From contig NZ_JAKIKW010000031.1 in the NCBI RefSeq assembly GCF_023283945.1, positions 1-49,484 of the forward strand: a stretch of 49,484 nucleotides of DNA, read 5' to 3'. The stretch is from Shewanella gelidimarina (lineage in GTDB: Bacteria > Pseudomonadota > Gammaproteobacteria > Enterobacterales > Shewanellaceae). This document shows, one piece after another, positions 9,907-18,851 of this stretch. Position 1 is the stretch's first letter. Each line of letters opens with the position of its first letter. Made by a program: the position numbers and the translations under genes. Under the pieces are notes generated by a model. It made no database searches and had not been told where the DNA came from. It saw only the letters and a list, made by a program, of their open reading frames with translations.

Positions 9907-9937
9907 AGCTTACAAGTTAGAGTTAACTCTAAGTCAA
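9907..9937 (-). promoter_or_regulatory. MerR-type promoter with 19-bp spacer and palindromic operator
   Basis: On the minus strand, -35 TTGACT (9932-9937) and -10 TAAGCT (9907-9912) are separated by 19 bp. The spacer overlaps the perfect 16-bp palindrome TTAGAGTTAACTCTAA (9917-9932). An over-long spacer with a centred palindrome is the hallmark of promoters activated by MerR-family DNA distortion. The -35 box overlaps the stop codon of the merR-like gene, so the promoter serves the CMD gene at 9498-9875. Confidence 0.85.
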
Positions 9938-10290
9938 CTCACTTTTCCCTCTTTATATTGGCTGATTTTATGCGCTAAAGCCGCTAGATGTTTTTGTTGC
10001 TGTTGAATATGAATTTTCAAGCTTTCTTGGTGTTGTTCTAACAACATTTGGCGCTCTAATACGGTATTTGAACCCAATTCTCGGAGCGTTGCATACTCGA
10101 TGATGTTCGCTAAAGGCATTCCAGTCTCCTTCAGGCGATTAACAAAACTAACCCACTCTATATTTCTGTTGGTATATGCTCTGTGGCCGCTAGTGTTTCT
10201 GTGCACGTTTTTAAGTAAACCTATTTTTTCATAGTAACGCAGGGTATGAGGCGATAGACCAACTATATTTGAAAAATCTTTCATATTCAT
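9934..10290 (-). CDS. MerR-family transcriptional regulator
   Basis: A 118-residue MerR-like regulator. The winged helix-turn-helix spans about 1-70, with the family pattern LSPHTLRYYEKIGLL (12-26) followed by R-x-x-SGHRAY. A dimerising coiled coil lies at about 80-112 (Gln-rich, LEQHQESLKIHIQQQQKHL). There is no cysteine cluster for metal or FeS binding, so it is likely to sense an organic compound or aldehyde as in the AdhR/NmlR-like branch; this is inference. The 3' end overlaps the promoter of the CMD gene, a compact regulator-plus-target arrangement. The GTAATACT stretch before the ATG leaves only a short AGG as ribosome site. Confidence 0.9.
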   Translation of the reverse strand: MNMKDFSNIVGLSPHTLRYYEKIGLLKNVHRNTSGHRAYTNRNIEWVSFVNRLKETGMPLANIIEYATLRELGSNTVLERQMLLEQHQESLKIHIQQQQKHLAALAHKISQYKEGKVS

Positions 10291-10828
10291 AGTATTACCT
10301 ATAATACTTAGTGTTTTTTTTGCTCTATTTTAGTTGATTGATGACATTACGCAATAAGATGCCAGGAACAAACCGAACAATAGAGGCTTTACCATGATAC
10401 CCATGATTATGGCATTTTGTTCTATTAACAATTCAATCGATTCCACATTAGACAACAGCAATATGGAACGCAGCGAGTTTTGTACAGGCTAGCTACCCGA
10501 TAGTATTTTAAAGCATGAATTTAACCGTTAGGTTACTGCCCCAACCTAGCACTGAACCCAAATTAGGCCGAATGTTAGGTCAATTACTTTTGTTTAGCCA
10601 TTGTCTAATCATTGCTATTATTTCCGTTTTTTTACCCTATACCGCTTAGTTCATAGGCTCGCTATATCAAAGCGGAACCATCCGAATGATAATCAGTTTT
10701 ACCGTTCAGATTCGATAAAGAACAGATGAGCATTATTAATAACAGTCTGATAAACGGGCTAGCTGCATATATGTCGTAGATACCATATACTGTTAATATA
10801 TATTCAAATCATCAATATCGAGCGAACA
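10291..10828. other. Intergenic region upstream of the DUF294 gene
   Basis: About 540 bp between divergently transcribed genes. The only start-to-stop frame I noticed is 32 codons from the ATG at 10394 (MIPMIMAFC...), with no support as a gene. The last 60 bp before 10829 are very AT-rich (ATATACTGTTAATATATATTC) and probably hold the promoter of the downstream pair. Confidence 0.4.
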
Positions 10829-12715
10829 ATGGAAGTCGAGCTACTTGAAATTCGAAATTTCATCCGCCAATACCCACCTTTTGATCAACTGCCAGAAAAA
10901 GCGTTAATTGAAGTTTCAAGAAGTGTCGAGATCTCATACTACCGAGCTGACAGTATGATCATTGAGTTTGGTAACAAGATCCACGACCTCTATATGATCC
11001 GCAGCGGTGTGGTAGAAATATATCGCCGTACTGGTGAGCTTTATAACCGGCTTGATCAAGGTGGTTTATTCGGCCAGATGGGGCTATTGACCAATAATAA
11101 AGTGCGTTTCCCAGCCAAATCGCTTAAAGACACCCTTTTGTACTGCATTCCAGATGACATCTTTGCTGATTTTTGCGAACGCTTCGACACCTTTGCCGAC
11201 TTTGTTGAAGTAGAAGGCAGTATTCGATTACAGCAAGCCGTTGAAGATAATAGTGATGATGCTAATTCACTAACGACCTCAAAAGTAAAAACCTTACTCA
11301 GTGGCGAGCCAGTGATGCTGCCGACCACGACCACGATTCAGAATGTGGCCAAAATTATGTCTGCTGAGAATGTCTCTGCGGCAATCATCAATGATCCTAA
11401 CCTAGCGGATGAAGGTGGTAATAGCTTTGTTGGCATTATTACTGAGCGCGATCTGTGCGCTAAAGTGATCGCGCAAGGGCTAAATGTTGATACCCTAGTG
11501 GTCGAAGTAATGTCTACAGAACTCATCTCTTTGGACCACAACGCCTATATCTTTGAAGCGATGCTATTAATGCTTCGATATAACGTTCATCACCTGCCCA
11601 TTCTCAAAAACAAACAACCGATTGGCTTAATAGAAGTCACCGACATCATTCGTTATGAGTCTCAAAATAGCCTGTTAATTGTCAGCAGCATATTTCAACA
11701 AAACAGTATTGATGATCTTATTATTCTGTCGAGTCAACTCAAAGACTGCTTTGTGCGCATGATTAACGAAGATGCCAACTCACACATGGTGGGTCGAGCC
11801 ATGTCGGAAATTGGCAGAAGTTTTAAACAGCGTTTTCTTGAGTTAGCGGAAGAGAAGCTGGGCCCACCACCTGTGCCTTACTGCTTCCTAGCATTAGGCT
11901 CTATGGCGCGCGATGAACAACTTATTGTTACCGACCAAGATAATGCGATTATTCTTGATAACGAGTATCAAGAATCACTGCATGGGGACTACTTTAAGGC
12001 GCTTGCCACTTATGTTTGTGATGGTTTGGCTGCGTGCGGCTACACCTATTGCACCGGTGACATCATGGCGACTAATCCTGAGTATCGAAAAACCCAGTCT
12101 CAATGGGAAGAGTGCTTTGCTGACTGGATAGAGAATCCAAACCCGCAAGCGCTACTTAATAGCTCCATCTTTTTTGACCTGTACGGTGTCTATGGCAGAC
12201 AAAAATGGGCTGAACAGTTGAATGCCTTTATCCTTAGAAAAGCGAAGAAGAACAACCGCTTCTTGGCCTGTCTTGCTAGAAACGCATTAAACCGTACACC
12301 TCCACTTGGCTTTTTTAAAGATTTTGTAATGGAAAAAGATGGTCGTCATAACAACACTATTAATTTGAAGCGACGTGGTACTGCACCGTTAGCCGACTTG
12401 ATCCGTGTGCACGCCCTTGCTATTGGTTCTCAATCGCAAAATTCATTTGATCGATTAGAAGACATCATTGAGGCAGGCATTTTACCGCCATCAAAAGGCA
12501 AAGATCTGCAACATGCGATGGAGTTCATCTCTTTGGTTCGTATTCGTCATCAAGCATTAGACATCGAGTCAGATCAAGAGCCGGATAACAATATCGAACC
12601 TGAAAACATGTCTGATTTTGAAAGGCGTAATTTAAAAGATGCTTTTTTGGTGTTAAGCAGTGCACAAAACTTTTTAAAGTTCCGCTATACAGCCAACAGT
12701 ATGCAGGGTAAATAA
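10829..12715 (+). CDS. cNMP-binding / CBS-pair / DUF294 nucleotidyltransferase-like signalling protein
   Basis: A 628-residue cytoplasmic protein with four parts: a cyclic-nucleotide-binding fold (about 15-130), a CBS pair (about 155-285, with two regions ending GIITERDLCAK and GLIEVTDIIRYE), a DUF294 nucleotidyltransferase-like domain (about 310-450) and the helical DUF294 C-terminal domain (about 490-625). The NTase motif reads LGSMARDEQLIVTDQDN (356-372), retaining the G-S and D-x-D pattern of GlnD-like enzymes. CBS and cNMP inputs suggest control by adenylate energy state or a cyclic nucleotide; the substrate is unknown. In many gammaproteobacteria this gene and the next sit by acetate-uptake genes. 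Here the neighbour is a BCCT transporter. Its stop overlaps the start of the exonuclease gene by one base. Confidence 0.88.
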   Translation: MEVELLEIRNFIRQYPPFDQLPEKALIEVSRSVEISYYRADSMIIEFGNKIHDLYMIRSGVVEIYRRTGELYNRLDQGGLFGQMGLLTNNKVRFPAKSLKDTLLYCIPDDIFADFCERFDTFADFVEVEGSIRLQQAVEDNSDDANSLTTSKVKTLLSGEPVMLPTTTTIQNVAKIMSAENVSAAIINDPNLADEGGNSFVGIITERDLCAKVIAQGLNVDTLVVEVMSTELISLDHNAYIFEAMLLMLRYNVHHLPILKNKQPIGLIEVTDIIRYESQNSLLIVSSIFQQNSIDDLIILSSQLKDCFVRMINEDANSHMVGRAMSEIGRSFKQRFLELAEEKLGPPPVPYCFLALGSMARDEQLIVTDQDNAIILDNEYQESLHGDYFKALATYVCDGLAACGYTYCTGDIMATNPEYRKTQSQWEECFADWIENPNPQALLNSSIFFDLYGVYGRQKWAEQLNAFILRKAKKNNRFLACLARNALNRTPPLGFFKDFVMEKDGRHNNTINLKRRGTAPLADLIRVHALAIGSQSQNSFDRLEDIIEAGILPPSKGKDLQHAMEFISLVRIRHQALDIESDQEPDNNIEPENMSDFERRNLKDAFLVLSSAQNFLKFRYTANSMQGK

Positions 12716-13431
12716 TGCGTAATTTTACCAATCAAGAGGTATTAAACTGGAAAGCGTTTTTGCACATTAAAGCGCTTGAAAGTAAAGATAGCCGCCTAAC
12801 TAACTTTTATAATGCCAGTACTTACCATGGTGAAACCGAACTTAAGGATATCGATTTTGTTGCCTTAGATTTTGAAACCACCGGTTTAGATGCTGATCAA
12901 AATAGCATTATTAGCATTGGTTTGGTTCCTTTTACCCTGCAACGAATTGCTTGTAGACGGGCTAAACACTGGTTTATAACACCGGAAGATAAACTCAAGG
13001 AAGATTCAATTATCATTCACGGGATTACTCATTCTGATCTTAAGGGAGCACCCGATCTGCTGCGGATTTTAGAGCAGCTATTGGACGAGCTGGAAGGGAA
13101 AATTGTGGTGGTGCATTACCGCAGAATTGAACGTGACTTTTTTGATGCTGCACTTAGAAGCTTGATCAATGAAGGTATTGTTTTCCCGGTCGTTGATACC
13201 ATGCAAATTGAAGCAGATATCCAACAGGCTCGTCCGAAAAAGTTTATTGACTGGTTTAAAAATACTCGCCCGGAATCGATTCGCCTTGCCAATAGTCGTA
13301 CCCGTTATAATCTGCCCACTTATCCGCCACACGATGCCTTAACCGATGCTATTGCTACCGCAGAGCTACTACAAGCGCAAATCCACCACCATTTCAGCCC
13401 AGACACGCCGATTAAGAAGCTATGGTTATGA
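12715..13431 (+). CDS. DnaQ-like 3'-5' exonuclease (DEDDh family)
   Basis: A 238-residue RNase-T/DnaQ-fold protein. The exonuclease motifs are visible: ExoI D52-F-E54-T-T-G, ExoII around HYRRIERDFFD (134-144) with the conserved Asp, and ExoIII HDALTDA (206-212), giving the DEDDh set. It should remove 3' nucleotides from DNA or RNA, but its natural substrate is not clear. The N-terminal 45 residues precede the catalytic fold and have no recognisable domain. The ATG overlaps the preceding TAA (TAATG), so translation is coupled to the DUF294 protein and the pair probably works together. Confidence 0.88.
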   Translation: MRNFTNQEVLNWKAFLHIKALESKDSRLTNFYNASTYHGETELKDIDFVALDFETTGLDADQNSIISIGLVPFTLQRIACRRAKHWFITPEDKLKEDSIIIHGITHSDLKGAPDLLRILEQLLDELEGKIVVVHYRRIERDFFDAALRSLINEGIVFPVVDTMQIEADIQQARPKKFIDWFKNTRPESIRLANSRTRYNLPTYPPHDALTDAIATAELLQAQIHHHFSPDTPIKKLWL

Positions 13432-13517
13432 AGCTTTAACTATAAAGCTGTGGCGATAAAATAAGGGGTATTGACCCTGAATGATAAAGCGCTGACTATA
13501 ACGTTATAGCCATAAAA

Positions 13518-13562
13518 AAACCGAGTAATGCTTTATTTCATAATAAGCGCATCACTCGGTTT
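13518..13562. terminator. Bidirectional terminator
   Basis: AAACCGAGT (13518-13526) pairs with ACTCGGTTT (13554-13562), with As before and Ts after, between the convergent exonuclease and BCCT genes. It can end transcripts from both sides. Confidence 0.85.
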
Positions 13563-13588
13563 CTATTTTTATCGAACATTGCAACAGA

Positions 13589-15166
13589 TTAACTAATACG
13601 CTTCTCTGTTCGTAGTCCCATTATCAAACTGACACACATCACCAACAGAATAATGGTGAACGGCAAGGCCGTTGAAATTGCACCCGCTTGCAAGGCTTCA
13701 ATGGCCTCTGTGCCACCCACCCAAACTAGAGCAGCAGCAATCGCGCCTTCGATAAATGCCCAAAATACGCGCTGTGGGATGGGTGCGTCGACTTTACCAC
13801 CTGATGTAATGCTATCAATCACCAGTGAACCAGAGTCTGATGAGGTCACAAAGAAAACCAGCACCAACACAACAGCAAGTAGAGATAAAATGTTACCCAT
13901 TGGCAATGCGTCAAACATTTGGAACATTGCTAGTGGCACTTCTGTTAAGCCTTTTTCGCCTAACGTACCGACTTTATTAATGACTTGATCAATCGCAACA
14001 CCGCCGAATACTGACATCCAAAGCGTTGTAACTAACGTAGGGACAAGTAACACAGCCGTCATGAACTCACGAATAGTACGTCCACGTGAAATACGCGCAA
14101 TGAACATGCCCACAAAAGGAGACCATGAAATCCACCATGCCCAATAGAAAACTGTCCAGCCATGCATCCAAGCTTCGTCTTCACGGCCAATCGGGTTACT
14201 TAATGGAATAATGTTTTCAATGTATCCCATGACTGTTGTCGGAATGGTACCCATCGAAACAGCAAAAGTAACCAAAGTGACAAACAGGACTAAAGCAAGT
14301 GCCAACAGCATATTGACATTACTGATGACTTTAACACCACCATCAATACCACGGACTACTGACCCAACGGCCAACAGAGTCACTACAAATATAATGCCGA
14401 CTTGAAGCATTAAGCCGTTTTCAATGCCGAACACATGGTGAAAACCACTCGCGGCTTGTTGAGCACCAAGTCCAAGAGAAGTCGCCAGACCAAACAGAGT
14501 GGCAAGCACCGCTAGAATGTCTACGATATGCCCTGGCCAGCCCCAAGTGCGATCACCTAGGATTGGGTAAAAGACTGAACGCATGGAAAGCGGTAGGCCC
14601 TTATTGTAAGCAAAAAAGGCTAACGACAGTGACACTACACCGTAAATGGCCCATGGGTGAAGTCCCCAATGGAACATGGTCGCGCCAAGGGCTAACTTAG
14701 CGGCTTCGGGTGTATTTGGTGTCACATTAAGAGGAGTTTCAAACCATCCGGTAAAGTAAGCAACAGGTTCTGCTACGCCCCAAAACATCAGACCGATACC
14801 CATGCCTGCTGCAAACAACATGGCAATCCATGACATCATCGAGTAGTCAGTTTTTGCTTCATCACCGCCAAGGCGAATTTTGCCATATGGCGAGACAATC
14901 ATCGCCAAACAAAATACCACAAAAATATTGGCTGACCACATAAACAAACCATCAAAAGCGCCAATGATTTTCCATTTTATGCCATCTAATACGGATTTTG
15001 ATGTTTCAGGATCGACCACTAAGATGGCGATTAAGAAGAGTCCGATTAAGGAAGCGCTGATCCCAAAAACAGGGTTGTGGACATCAAAACCCCATTTTTG
15101 AATGTTATCTTGGCCGACTGTGTAATCGGTATTATCAATACTGTATTTATCTTTTTTAGTATTCAT
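13589..15166 (-). CDS. BCCT-family betaine/choline/carnitine transporter
   Basis: A 525-residue inner-membrane carrier with about 12 membrane helices, the usual size for the family. Signature segments are AAGMGIGLMFWGVAEP in the glycine-rich helix and the tryptophan-rich WTVFYWAWWISWSPFVG followed by MFIARISRGRT. The GMGIG form of the glycine stretch is the one found in sodium-coupled members such as BetP; proton- or exchange-type members differ there. Trimethylammonium osmolytes are the likely cargo, but betaine, choline, carnitine and DMSP cannot be separated from sequence. The C-terminus is short, without the long osmosensing tail of BetP. GAGGA before the ATG supports the start. Confidence 0.93.
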   Translation of the reverse strand: MNTKKDKYSIDNTDYTVGQDNIQKWGFDVHNPVFGISASLIGLFLIAILVVDPETSKSVLDGIKWKIIGAFDGLFMWSANIFVVFCLAMIVSPYGKIRLGGDEAKTDYSMMSWIAMLFAAGMGIGLMFWGVAEPVAYFTGWFETPLNVTPNTPEAAKLALGATMFHWGLHPWAIYGVVSLSLAFFAYNKGLPLSMRSVFYPILGDRTWGWPGHIVDILAVLATLFGLATSLGLGAQQAASGFHHVFGIENGLMLQVGIIFVVTLLAVGSVVRGIDGGVKVISNVNMLLALALVLFVTLVTFAVSMGTIPTTVMGYIENIIPLSNPIGREDEAWMHGWTVFYWAWWISWSPFVGMFIARISRGRTIREFMTAVLLVPTLVTTLWMSVFGGVAIDQVINKVGTLGEKGLTEVPLAMFQMFDALPMGNILSLLAVVLVLVFFVTSSDSGSLVIDSITSGGKVDAPIPQRVFWAFIEGAIAAALVWVGGTEAIEALQAGAISTALPFTIILLVMCVSLIMGLRTEKRIS

Positions 15167-15653
15167 TGATCCTCGTTTAGAACAACTTTCATTCGAAAAT
15201 GTAACTTTATTTTACGTTATTAGACGGCAACTTGCAGCTTATTGCTGAAATCAATCATCTCTGATGTTGCTTTCCAGGTAATAGATTGTAAATTTTTCCT
15301 GAAAGCACTTTGTCAGTTTGCACGGGTCTGAATGGCTATTGAATTTTAAATCGACCTAAACTTGAACTGATAATTCGTTATTAAGCCGCTCCTATCCTAT
15401 CGCACAACAAATTACACTCGTTTTTTTGATAAATGTGAAATTCAACTATTTAAGAAAAAGATTACATTTGATTGTAGGGGCTTTTGTACTCGGTTGATTG
15501 CCATCTAAGTGTTATTTGAACCGTCGTTAAACAAAATTTGAGCTGATGAACTGTCAAACAAGTCGATATTAGCGGTAAATAGAGAGCTCCACATAACGTT
15601 TTAAAGCTGAAATGCTCTATTTGTAAGCCGTTAACCTTAAAGGATGAGTACGA
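15167..15653. other. Intergenic region upstream of the BCCT gene
   Basis: About 490 bp without an open frame. It carries the BCCT promoter side and the 3' flank of the racemase. I see no strong terminator or promoter boxes. Confidence 0.35.
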
Positions 15654-16352
15654 TTAAGCAGACGCTAATGCCTGCTCGACACCACTTTTTGCGTGAATTT
15701 CAGTCGTATCGTACAATGAAATATCGGTGTCTGCTTGTTGAATAAGTAACGCAATTTCCGTGCAGCCTAATATGATAGCCTCTGACCCTTGCTGAAATAG
15801 CGTATTAATAACCTCTAAGTATTTATCTTTAGATCTCGGATTTATCTCGCCTAGGCATAGCTCATCGTAGATGATGTTGTGTATTACCGTTTGGTCAGCT
15901 GAATTGGGGACGTTAACGTTAATGCCGTACTTTTCAGTTAACCGAGCCTTATAGAAGTCTTGTTCCATGGTAAAGCGTGTCCCTAGAAGCCCGACCGTTG
16001 TTATGCCATCTTTAACCAGTTGCTCTGCCGTCGCGTCGGCAATATGTAGGATAGGAATGGTAATTTTAGCTTCTATTTCAGGGACAACTTTGTGCATGGT
16101 ATTAGTACAGATCATTAAAAAATCAGCACCTGCTAGTTCTACCGCTTTAGCGGCATCAACAAGAATGTCTGCAGTTTCTGTCCATTTCCCTTGATGTTGC
16201 AGTAACTCAATTTCAGCGAAATCGACACTATAAAGGCATATTTTGGCTGAATGTAATCCACCAAGCTTAGATTTAACGCCTTCATTGAGTGCTTTGTAAT
16301 AGTTACTCGTTGATTCCCAACTCATCCCGCCTAACAGTCCAATGGTTTTCAT
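15654..16352 (-). CDS. Aspartate/glutamate-family amino-acid racemase
   Basis: A 232-residue PLP-independent racemase of the Asp/Glu racemase family (YgeA-like). The two catalytic cysteines are in conserved settings: MICTNTMH (C82) and ILGCTEI (C197). The N-terminal GLLGGMSWEST is the substrate-phosphate/carboxylate loop typical of the group. The open frame extends 14 codons further upstream, but the ATG at 16352 is preferred because CAGGA lies just before it and the protein then begins MKTIGLLGG as family members do. Substrate (Asp, Glu or a broader set) is not settled. It is monocistronic. Confidence 0.9.
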   Translation of the reverse strand: MKTIGLLGGMSWESTSNYYKALNEGVKSKLGGLHSAKICLYSVDFAEIELLQHQGKWTETADILVDAAKAVELAGADFLMICTNTMHKVVPEIEAKITIPILHIADATAEQLVKDGITTVGLLGTRFTMEQDFYKARLTEKYGINVNVPNSADQTVIHNIIYDELCLGEINPRSKDKYLEVINTLFQQGSEAIILGCTEIALLIQQADTDISLYDTTEIHAKSGVEQALASA

Positions 16353-16684
16353 AATATCCTGATAATACGTCTTTAATGAATACACAAAGACCATTTAAAC
16401 ATTAATCATGATTAGAATCAGTGGTGTTGCTTCAATATTTTAAGTGCCCTCTCCTTTAATATTCTTCGCATTACAGCGTTGCAAAGCACAAATAGCGCTT
16501 TAACCATTTGAAGACAGATTCAAGATCAATAGCCATTAATGATTGAAAGGGACTGCAGTACTAACAGACCTGTGTGCTGCAAACGACAGTGATTTTGAAC
16601 AGAAAAAATAACCTCAACTCTCAGCCTGCGATGCTCAGGCGGTATGCGTATTCGACTCATATATTGAGTATGGACATCACTCGA
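16353..16684. other. Intergenic region upstream of the racemase
   Basis: About 330 bp between divergent units. Nothing coding or clearly regulatory is seen apart from the expected racemase promoter. Confidence 0.35.
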
Positions 16685-16713
16685 TTGAAACCCGTTTTAA
16701 GATTAGGTATATG
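16685..16713 (+). promoter_or_regulatory. Sigma70-type promoter for a short transcript
   Basis: TTGAAA (16685-16690) and TATATG (16708-16713) have a 17-bp spacer, a good match to sigma70 boxes. The transcript would start near 16720 and meet a strong terminator about 110 nt later. Confidence 0.5.
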
Positions 16714-16719
16714 GCACTA

Positions 16720-16829
16720 TCTTAATCCAGATTAAGGATTGTCTTCTATATTGCAGGTAATATGAGTCATTGCTGATTCGTGCATAGCAAAAAAGAACAG
16801 CCATGCTTATTGCATGGCTGTTCTTTTTT
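16720..16829 (+). ncRNA. Candidate small RNA or attenuated leader
   Basis: A transcript of about 110 nt from the promoter at 16685-16713 would contain a small hairpin (CTTAAT/ATTAAG near 16730) and end in a very strong terminator: AAAGAACAGCCATGC pairs with its complement, then TTTTTTA (about 16792-16829). No open frame of note lies inside. The terminator is about 55 bp before the TTG of the flavoprotein gene at 16884, so an alternative reading is a leader attenuator for that gene. Confidence 0.45.
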
Positions 16830-16883
16830 ATTTCATGATCACGCTAAAGAATAATACAAATAATGATTTTAAGAGGATGAGAC

Positions 16884-17996
16884 TTGAGTACTTTGTTTGC
16901 AGAAACCTGTATTGGCAACATGACGTTGAAAAATCGCTTCATTCGAAGCGCAACCTGGGAAAATATGGCGACTGAAGATGGTCATATGACGGATAAGTTA
17001 TACGCCATCTACGCAGAACTCGCTAAAGGGGAAGTCGGCCTCATTGTCACGGGTTATGCAAATATTGTAGAAGAAGAACAGCCAAATGCCGGCATGATGG
17101 GAATGTACAATGATTCCTTTATCGCGGAATACCAAAAACTCACCGAGTTGGTACACAGCAACGATGCCAAAATAGTGATGCAACTTGCCTACGGTGGCAC
17201 AAAAACTACGCATAATGTAGGCGAACGAGTGATCTATGCGCCGAGTGAAGTGTGCGAAAGAGGTACACAAACTTTAGGCAAAGCGATGACTAAGGATGAA
17301 ATAGATTACATCATTGCGGCATTTGCTCAAGCAAGCCGAAGAGCCCAAAAATCTGGGTTTGATGGAGTCGAAATACATGCAGCACATAGCTACTTAATCA
17401 ATCAGTTTTTAAGTCCATATTACAATCGAAGAGAAGATAAATATGGTGGCAGCTTAGACAATCGAATGAGATTTTTAGTAGAGATCTATGCTGAGGTAAG
17501 AAAGCTTGTAGGTGATGACTATCCAATATTAGTTAAATTAACCGCATCTGAGTTTTTCGAGGGCGGGTTAACCTTTGCTGAAACCCGCATAATTTGTAAA
17601 AAATTAGAAGCGATTGGGGTGGATGCAATCATCATCTCAGGAAATATCCATGGCAAGGCCAGCACTATGATTGGCGAGACTTATGATGGATATACCCTTC
17701 AGCAAGAAGGTTACTTCCATGAATACGGCCATGCTATTAGCCAAGACGTTAATGTCCCTATTATTACCGTAGGCGGATTGAGTGACATTGCTGCGATAGA
17801 AGATATTGCCAATAGAACCAATATCCAATACTTCGCAATATCAAGACCTTTGCTGGCAGAGCCTCATTTAATTAAGCGCTGGAAGCAAGGTAACAAAGCC
17901 GCTGTTGATTGTGAAAGATGCTCAAAATGCCGCACAAAGCGTGGCAATTTTTGTGTCGTGCATAAAAAGAGAAAAACCAATCTAAAGCCCACGTAA
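16884..17996 (+). CDS. Old-yellow-enzyme-family NADH:flavin oxidoreductase
   Basis: A 370-residue FMN TIM-barrel oxidoreductase of the type that reduces activated C=C bonds with NAD(P)H. Family marks are FIRSATWENM (19-28) at the FMN site, HAAHSYL (165-171) for substrate anion binding, and QFLSPYYN followed by YGGSLDNR (about 174-194). A ligand-binding GGL near 297 and ISRPLLAEP (319-327) follow. It lacks the FeS and NADH domains of 2,4-dienoyl-CoA reductase, yet four cysteines (343, 346, 349, 357) cluster near the C-terminus. The start is a TTG: AAGAGGA lies 6 nt before it, and the first in-frame ATG would remove 12 conserved residues. A strong terminator lies 55 bp upstream. Confidence 0.88.
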   Translation: MSTLFAETCIGNMTLKNRFIRSATWENMATEDGHMTDKLYAIYAELAKGEVGLIVTGYANIVEEEQPNAGMMGMYNDSFIAEYQKLTELVHSNDAKIVMQLAYGGTKTTHNVGERVIYAPSEVCERGTQTLGKAMTKDEIDYIIAAFAQASRRAQKSGFDGVEIHAAHSYLINQFLSPYYNRREDKYGGSLDNRMRFLVEIYAEVRKLVGDDYPILVKLTASEFFEGGLTFAETRIICKKLEAIGVDAIIISGNIHGKASTMIGETYDGYTLQQEGYFHEYGHAISQDVNVPIITVGGLSDIAAIEDIANRTNIQYFAISRPLLAEPHLIKRWKQGNKAAVDCERCSKCRTKRGNFCVVHKKRKTNLKPT

Positions 17997-18344
17997 AGGC
18001 ACGGTTAAAAAACCGATGCTGTCAGTTGATATCTTTCTAACCTTCATTAGGTTCGATTTGGGAGCATTATCCTAGTTGTTCTGTCTTAGTGCATCTGTGA
18101 ACAATACAGAACATGTCAATTTGGAAGACAGCTAATTAGTTCAATGACTTACCTCTAGATATTAACGGGTGGCACACAAGCTGAGGGCTAATATATCTGA
18201 GGTTATGCTGGGTATTAAGTTCATTTACACGATATTTTTAAGTTGGGTTCCCTCCAAATCAAGCCGCTTTGGCCTATGGCTGGTTTGTCATTGAAACTAA
18301 AGACACCACTACGCACGCCCTATTCTCGTTAGTATGATGATAAG
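17997..18344. other. Intergenic region, nothing found
   Basis: About 350 bp between convergent genes. Only a 4-bp GGTT/AACC hairpin just after the stop is visible; I see no convincing terminator. Confidence 0.35.
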
Positions 18345-18851
18345 TTAACACTTATTTAAAGTGATTATGGGTAAGCTAGATGGTCCATCGACTTGCTTGT
18401 AACCGACCATACATTTATCTTGTAAACCCTTTGGAGCCGTTGTGCCAAGGTATACAATAAAGTGACCTCCGATTATCGCACTTGAATATACTTCATTATC
18501 TAATTCAATGAGGTCTTCCCAACTGCCATTTGCTAATGAATAGTTAGCTAAAGGGTAACCGTATTTTATGTCTAAAATCGTGCCATTAATATCCACATTC
18601 ACGCCTGAAGCCCTAGCTAAACCCTGATTACCTTTGATATTTGATTTCGAATACACAAGCTTTGTCGCACTTTCCATCGCGGCCTTAACAGCTTGTAGAC
18701 TCCCTGTTTTCGCATCATTTTGTAAGTTAATAAATCTTGGTGCTGCAATAACAGCTAAAACTCCCAAAATAATAATAACGACAACAAGTTCGATTAAGGT
18801 GAATCCACCTTCACTCTTTACTAATTTAATACTTGCGCGCCTAATATTCAT
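18345..18851 (-). CDS. Type IV prepilin, MSHA-pilin-like
   Basis: A 168-residue prepilin. A short leader (17 residues, MNIRRASIKLVKSEGG) is followed by FTLIELVVVIIILGVLAV, the N-methylation motif: cleavage after Gly by prepilin peptidase, new N-terminal Phe, Glu at +5. The helix continues into the PRFINLQNDA segment, which is typical of MSHA major and minor pilins. Two cysteines near the C-terminus (C152 and C168) could form the D-loop disulfide. No assembly genes are nearby, so it would have to use the MSHA or type IV machinery encoded elsewhere. Which pilin it is (major, minor or pseudopilin) is not settled. Confidence 0.87.
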   Translation of the reverse strand: MNIRRASIKLVKSEGGFTLIELVVVIIILGVLAVIAAPRFINLQNDAKTGSLQAVKAAMESATKLVYSKSNIKGNQGLARASGVNVDINGTILDIKYGYPLANYSLANGSWEDLIELDNEVYSSAIIGGHFIVYLGTTAPKGLQDKCMVGYKQVDGPSSLPIITLNKC

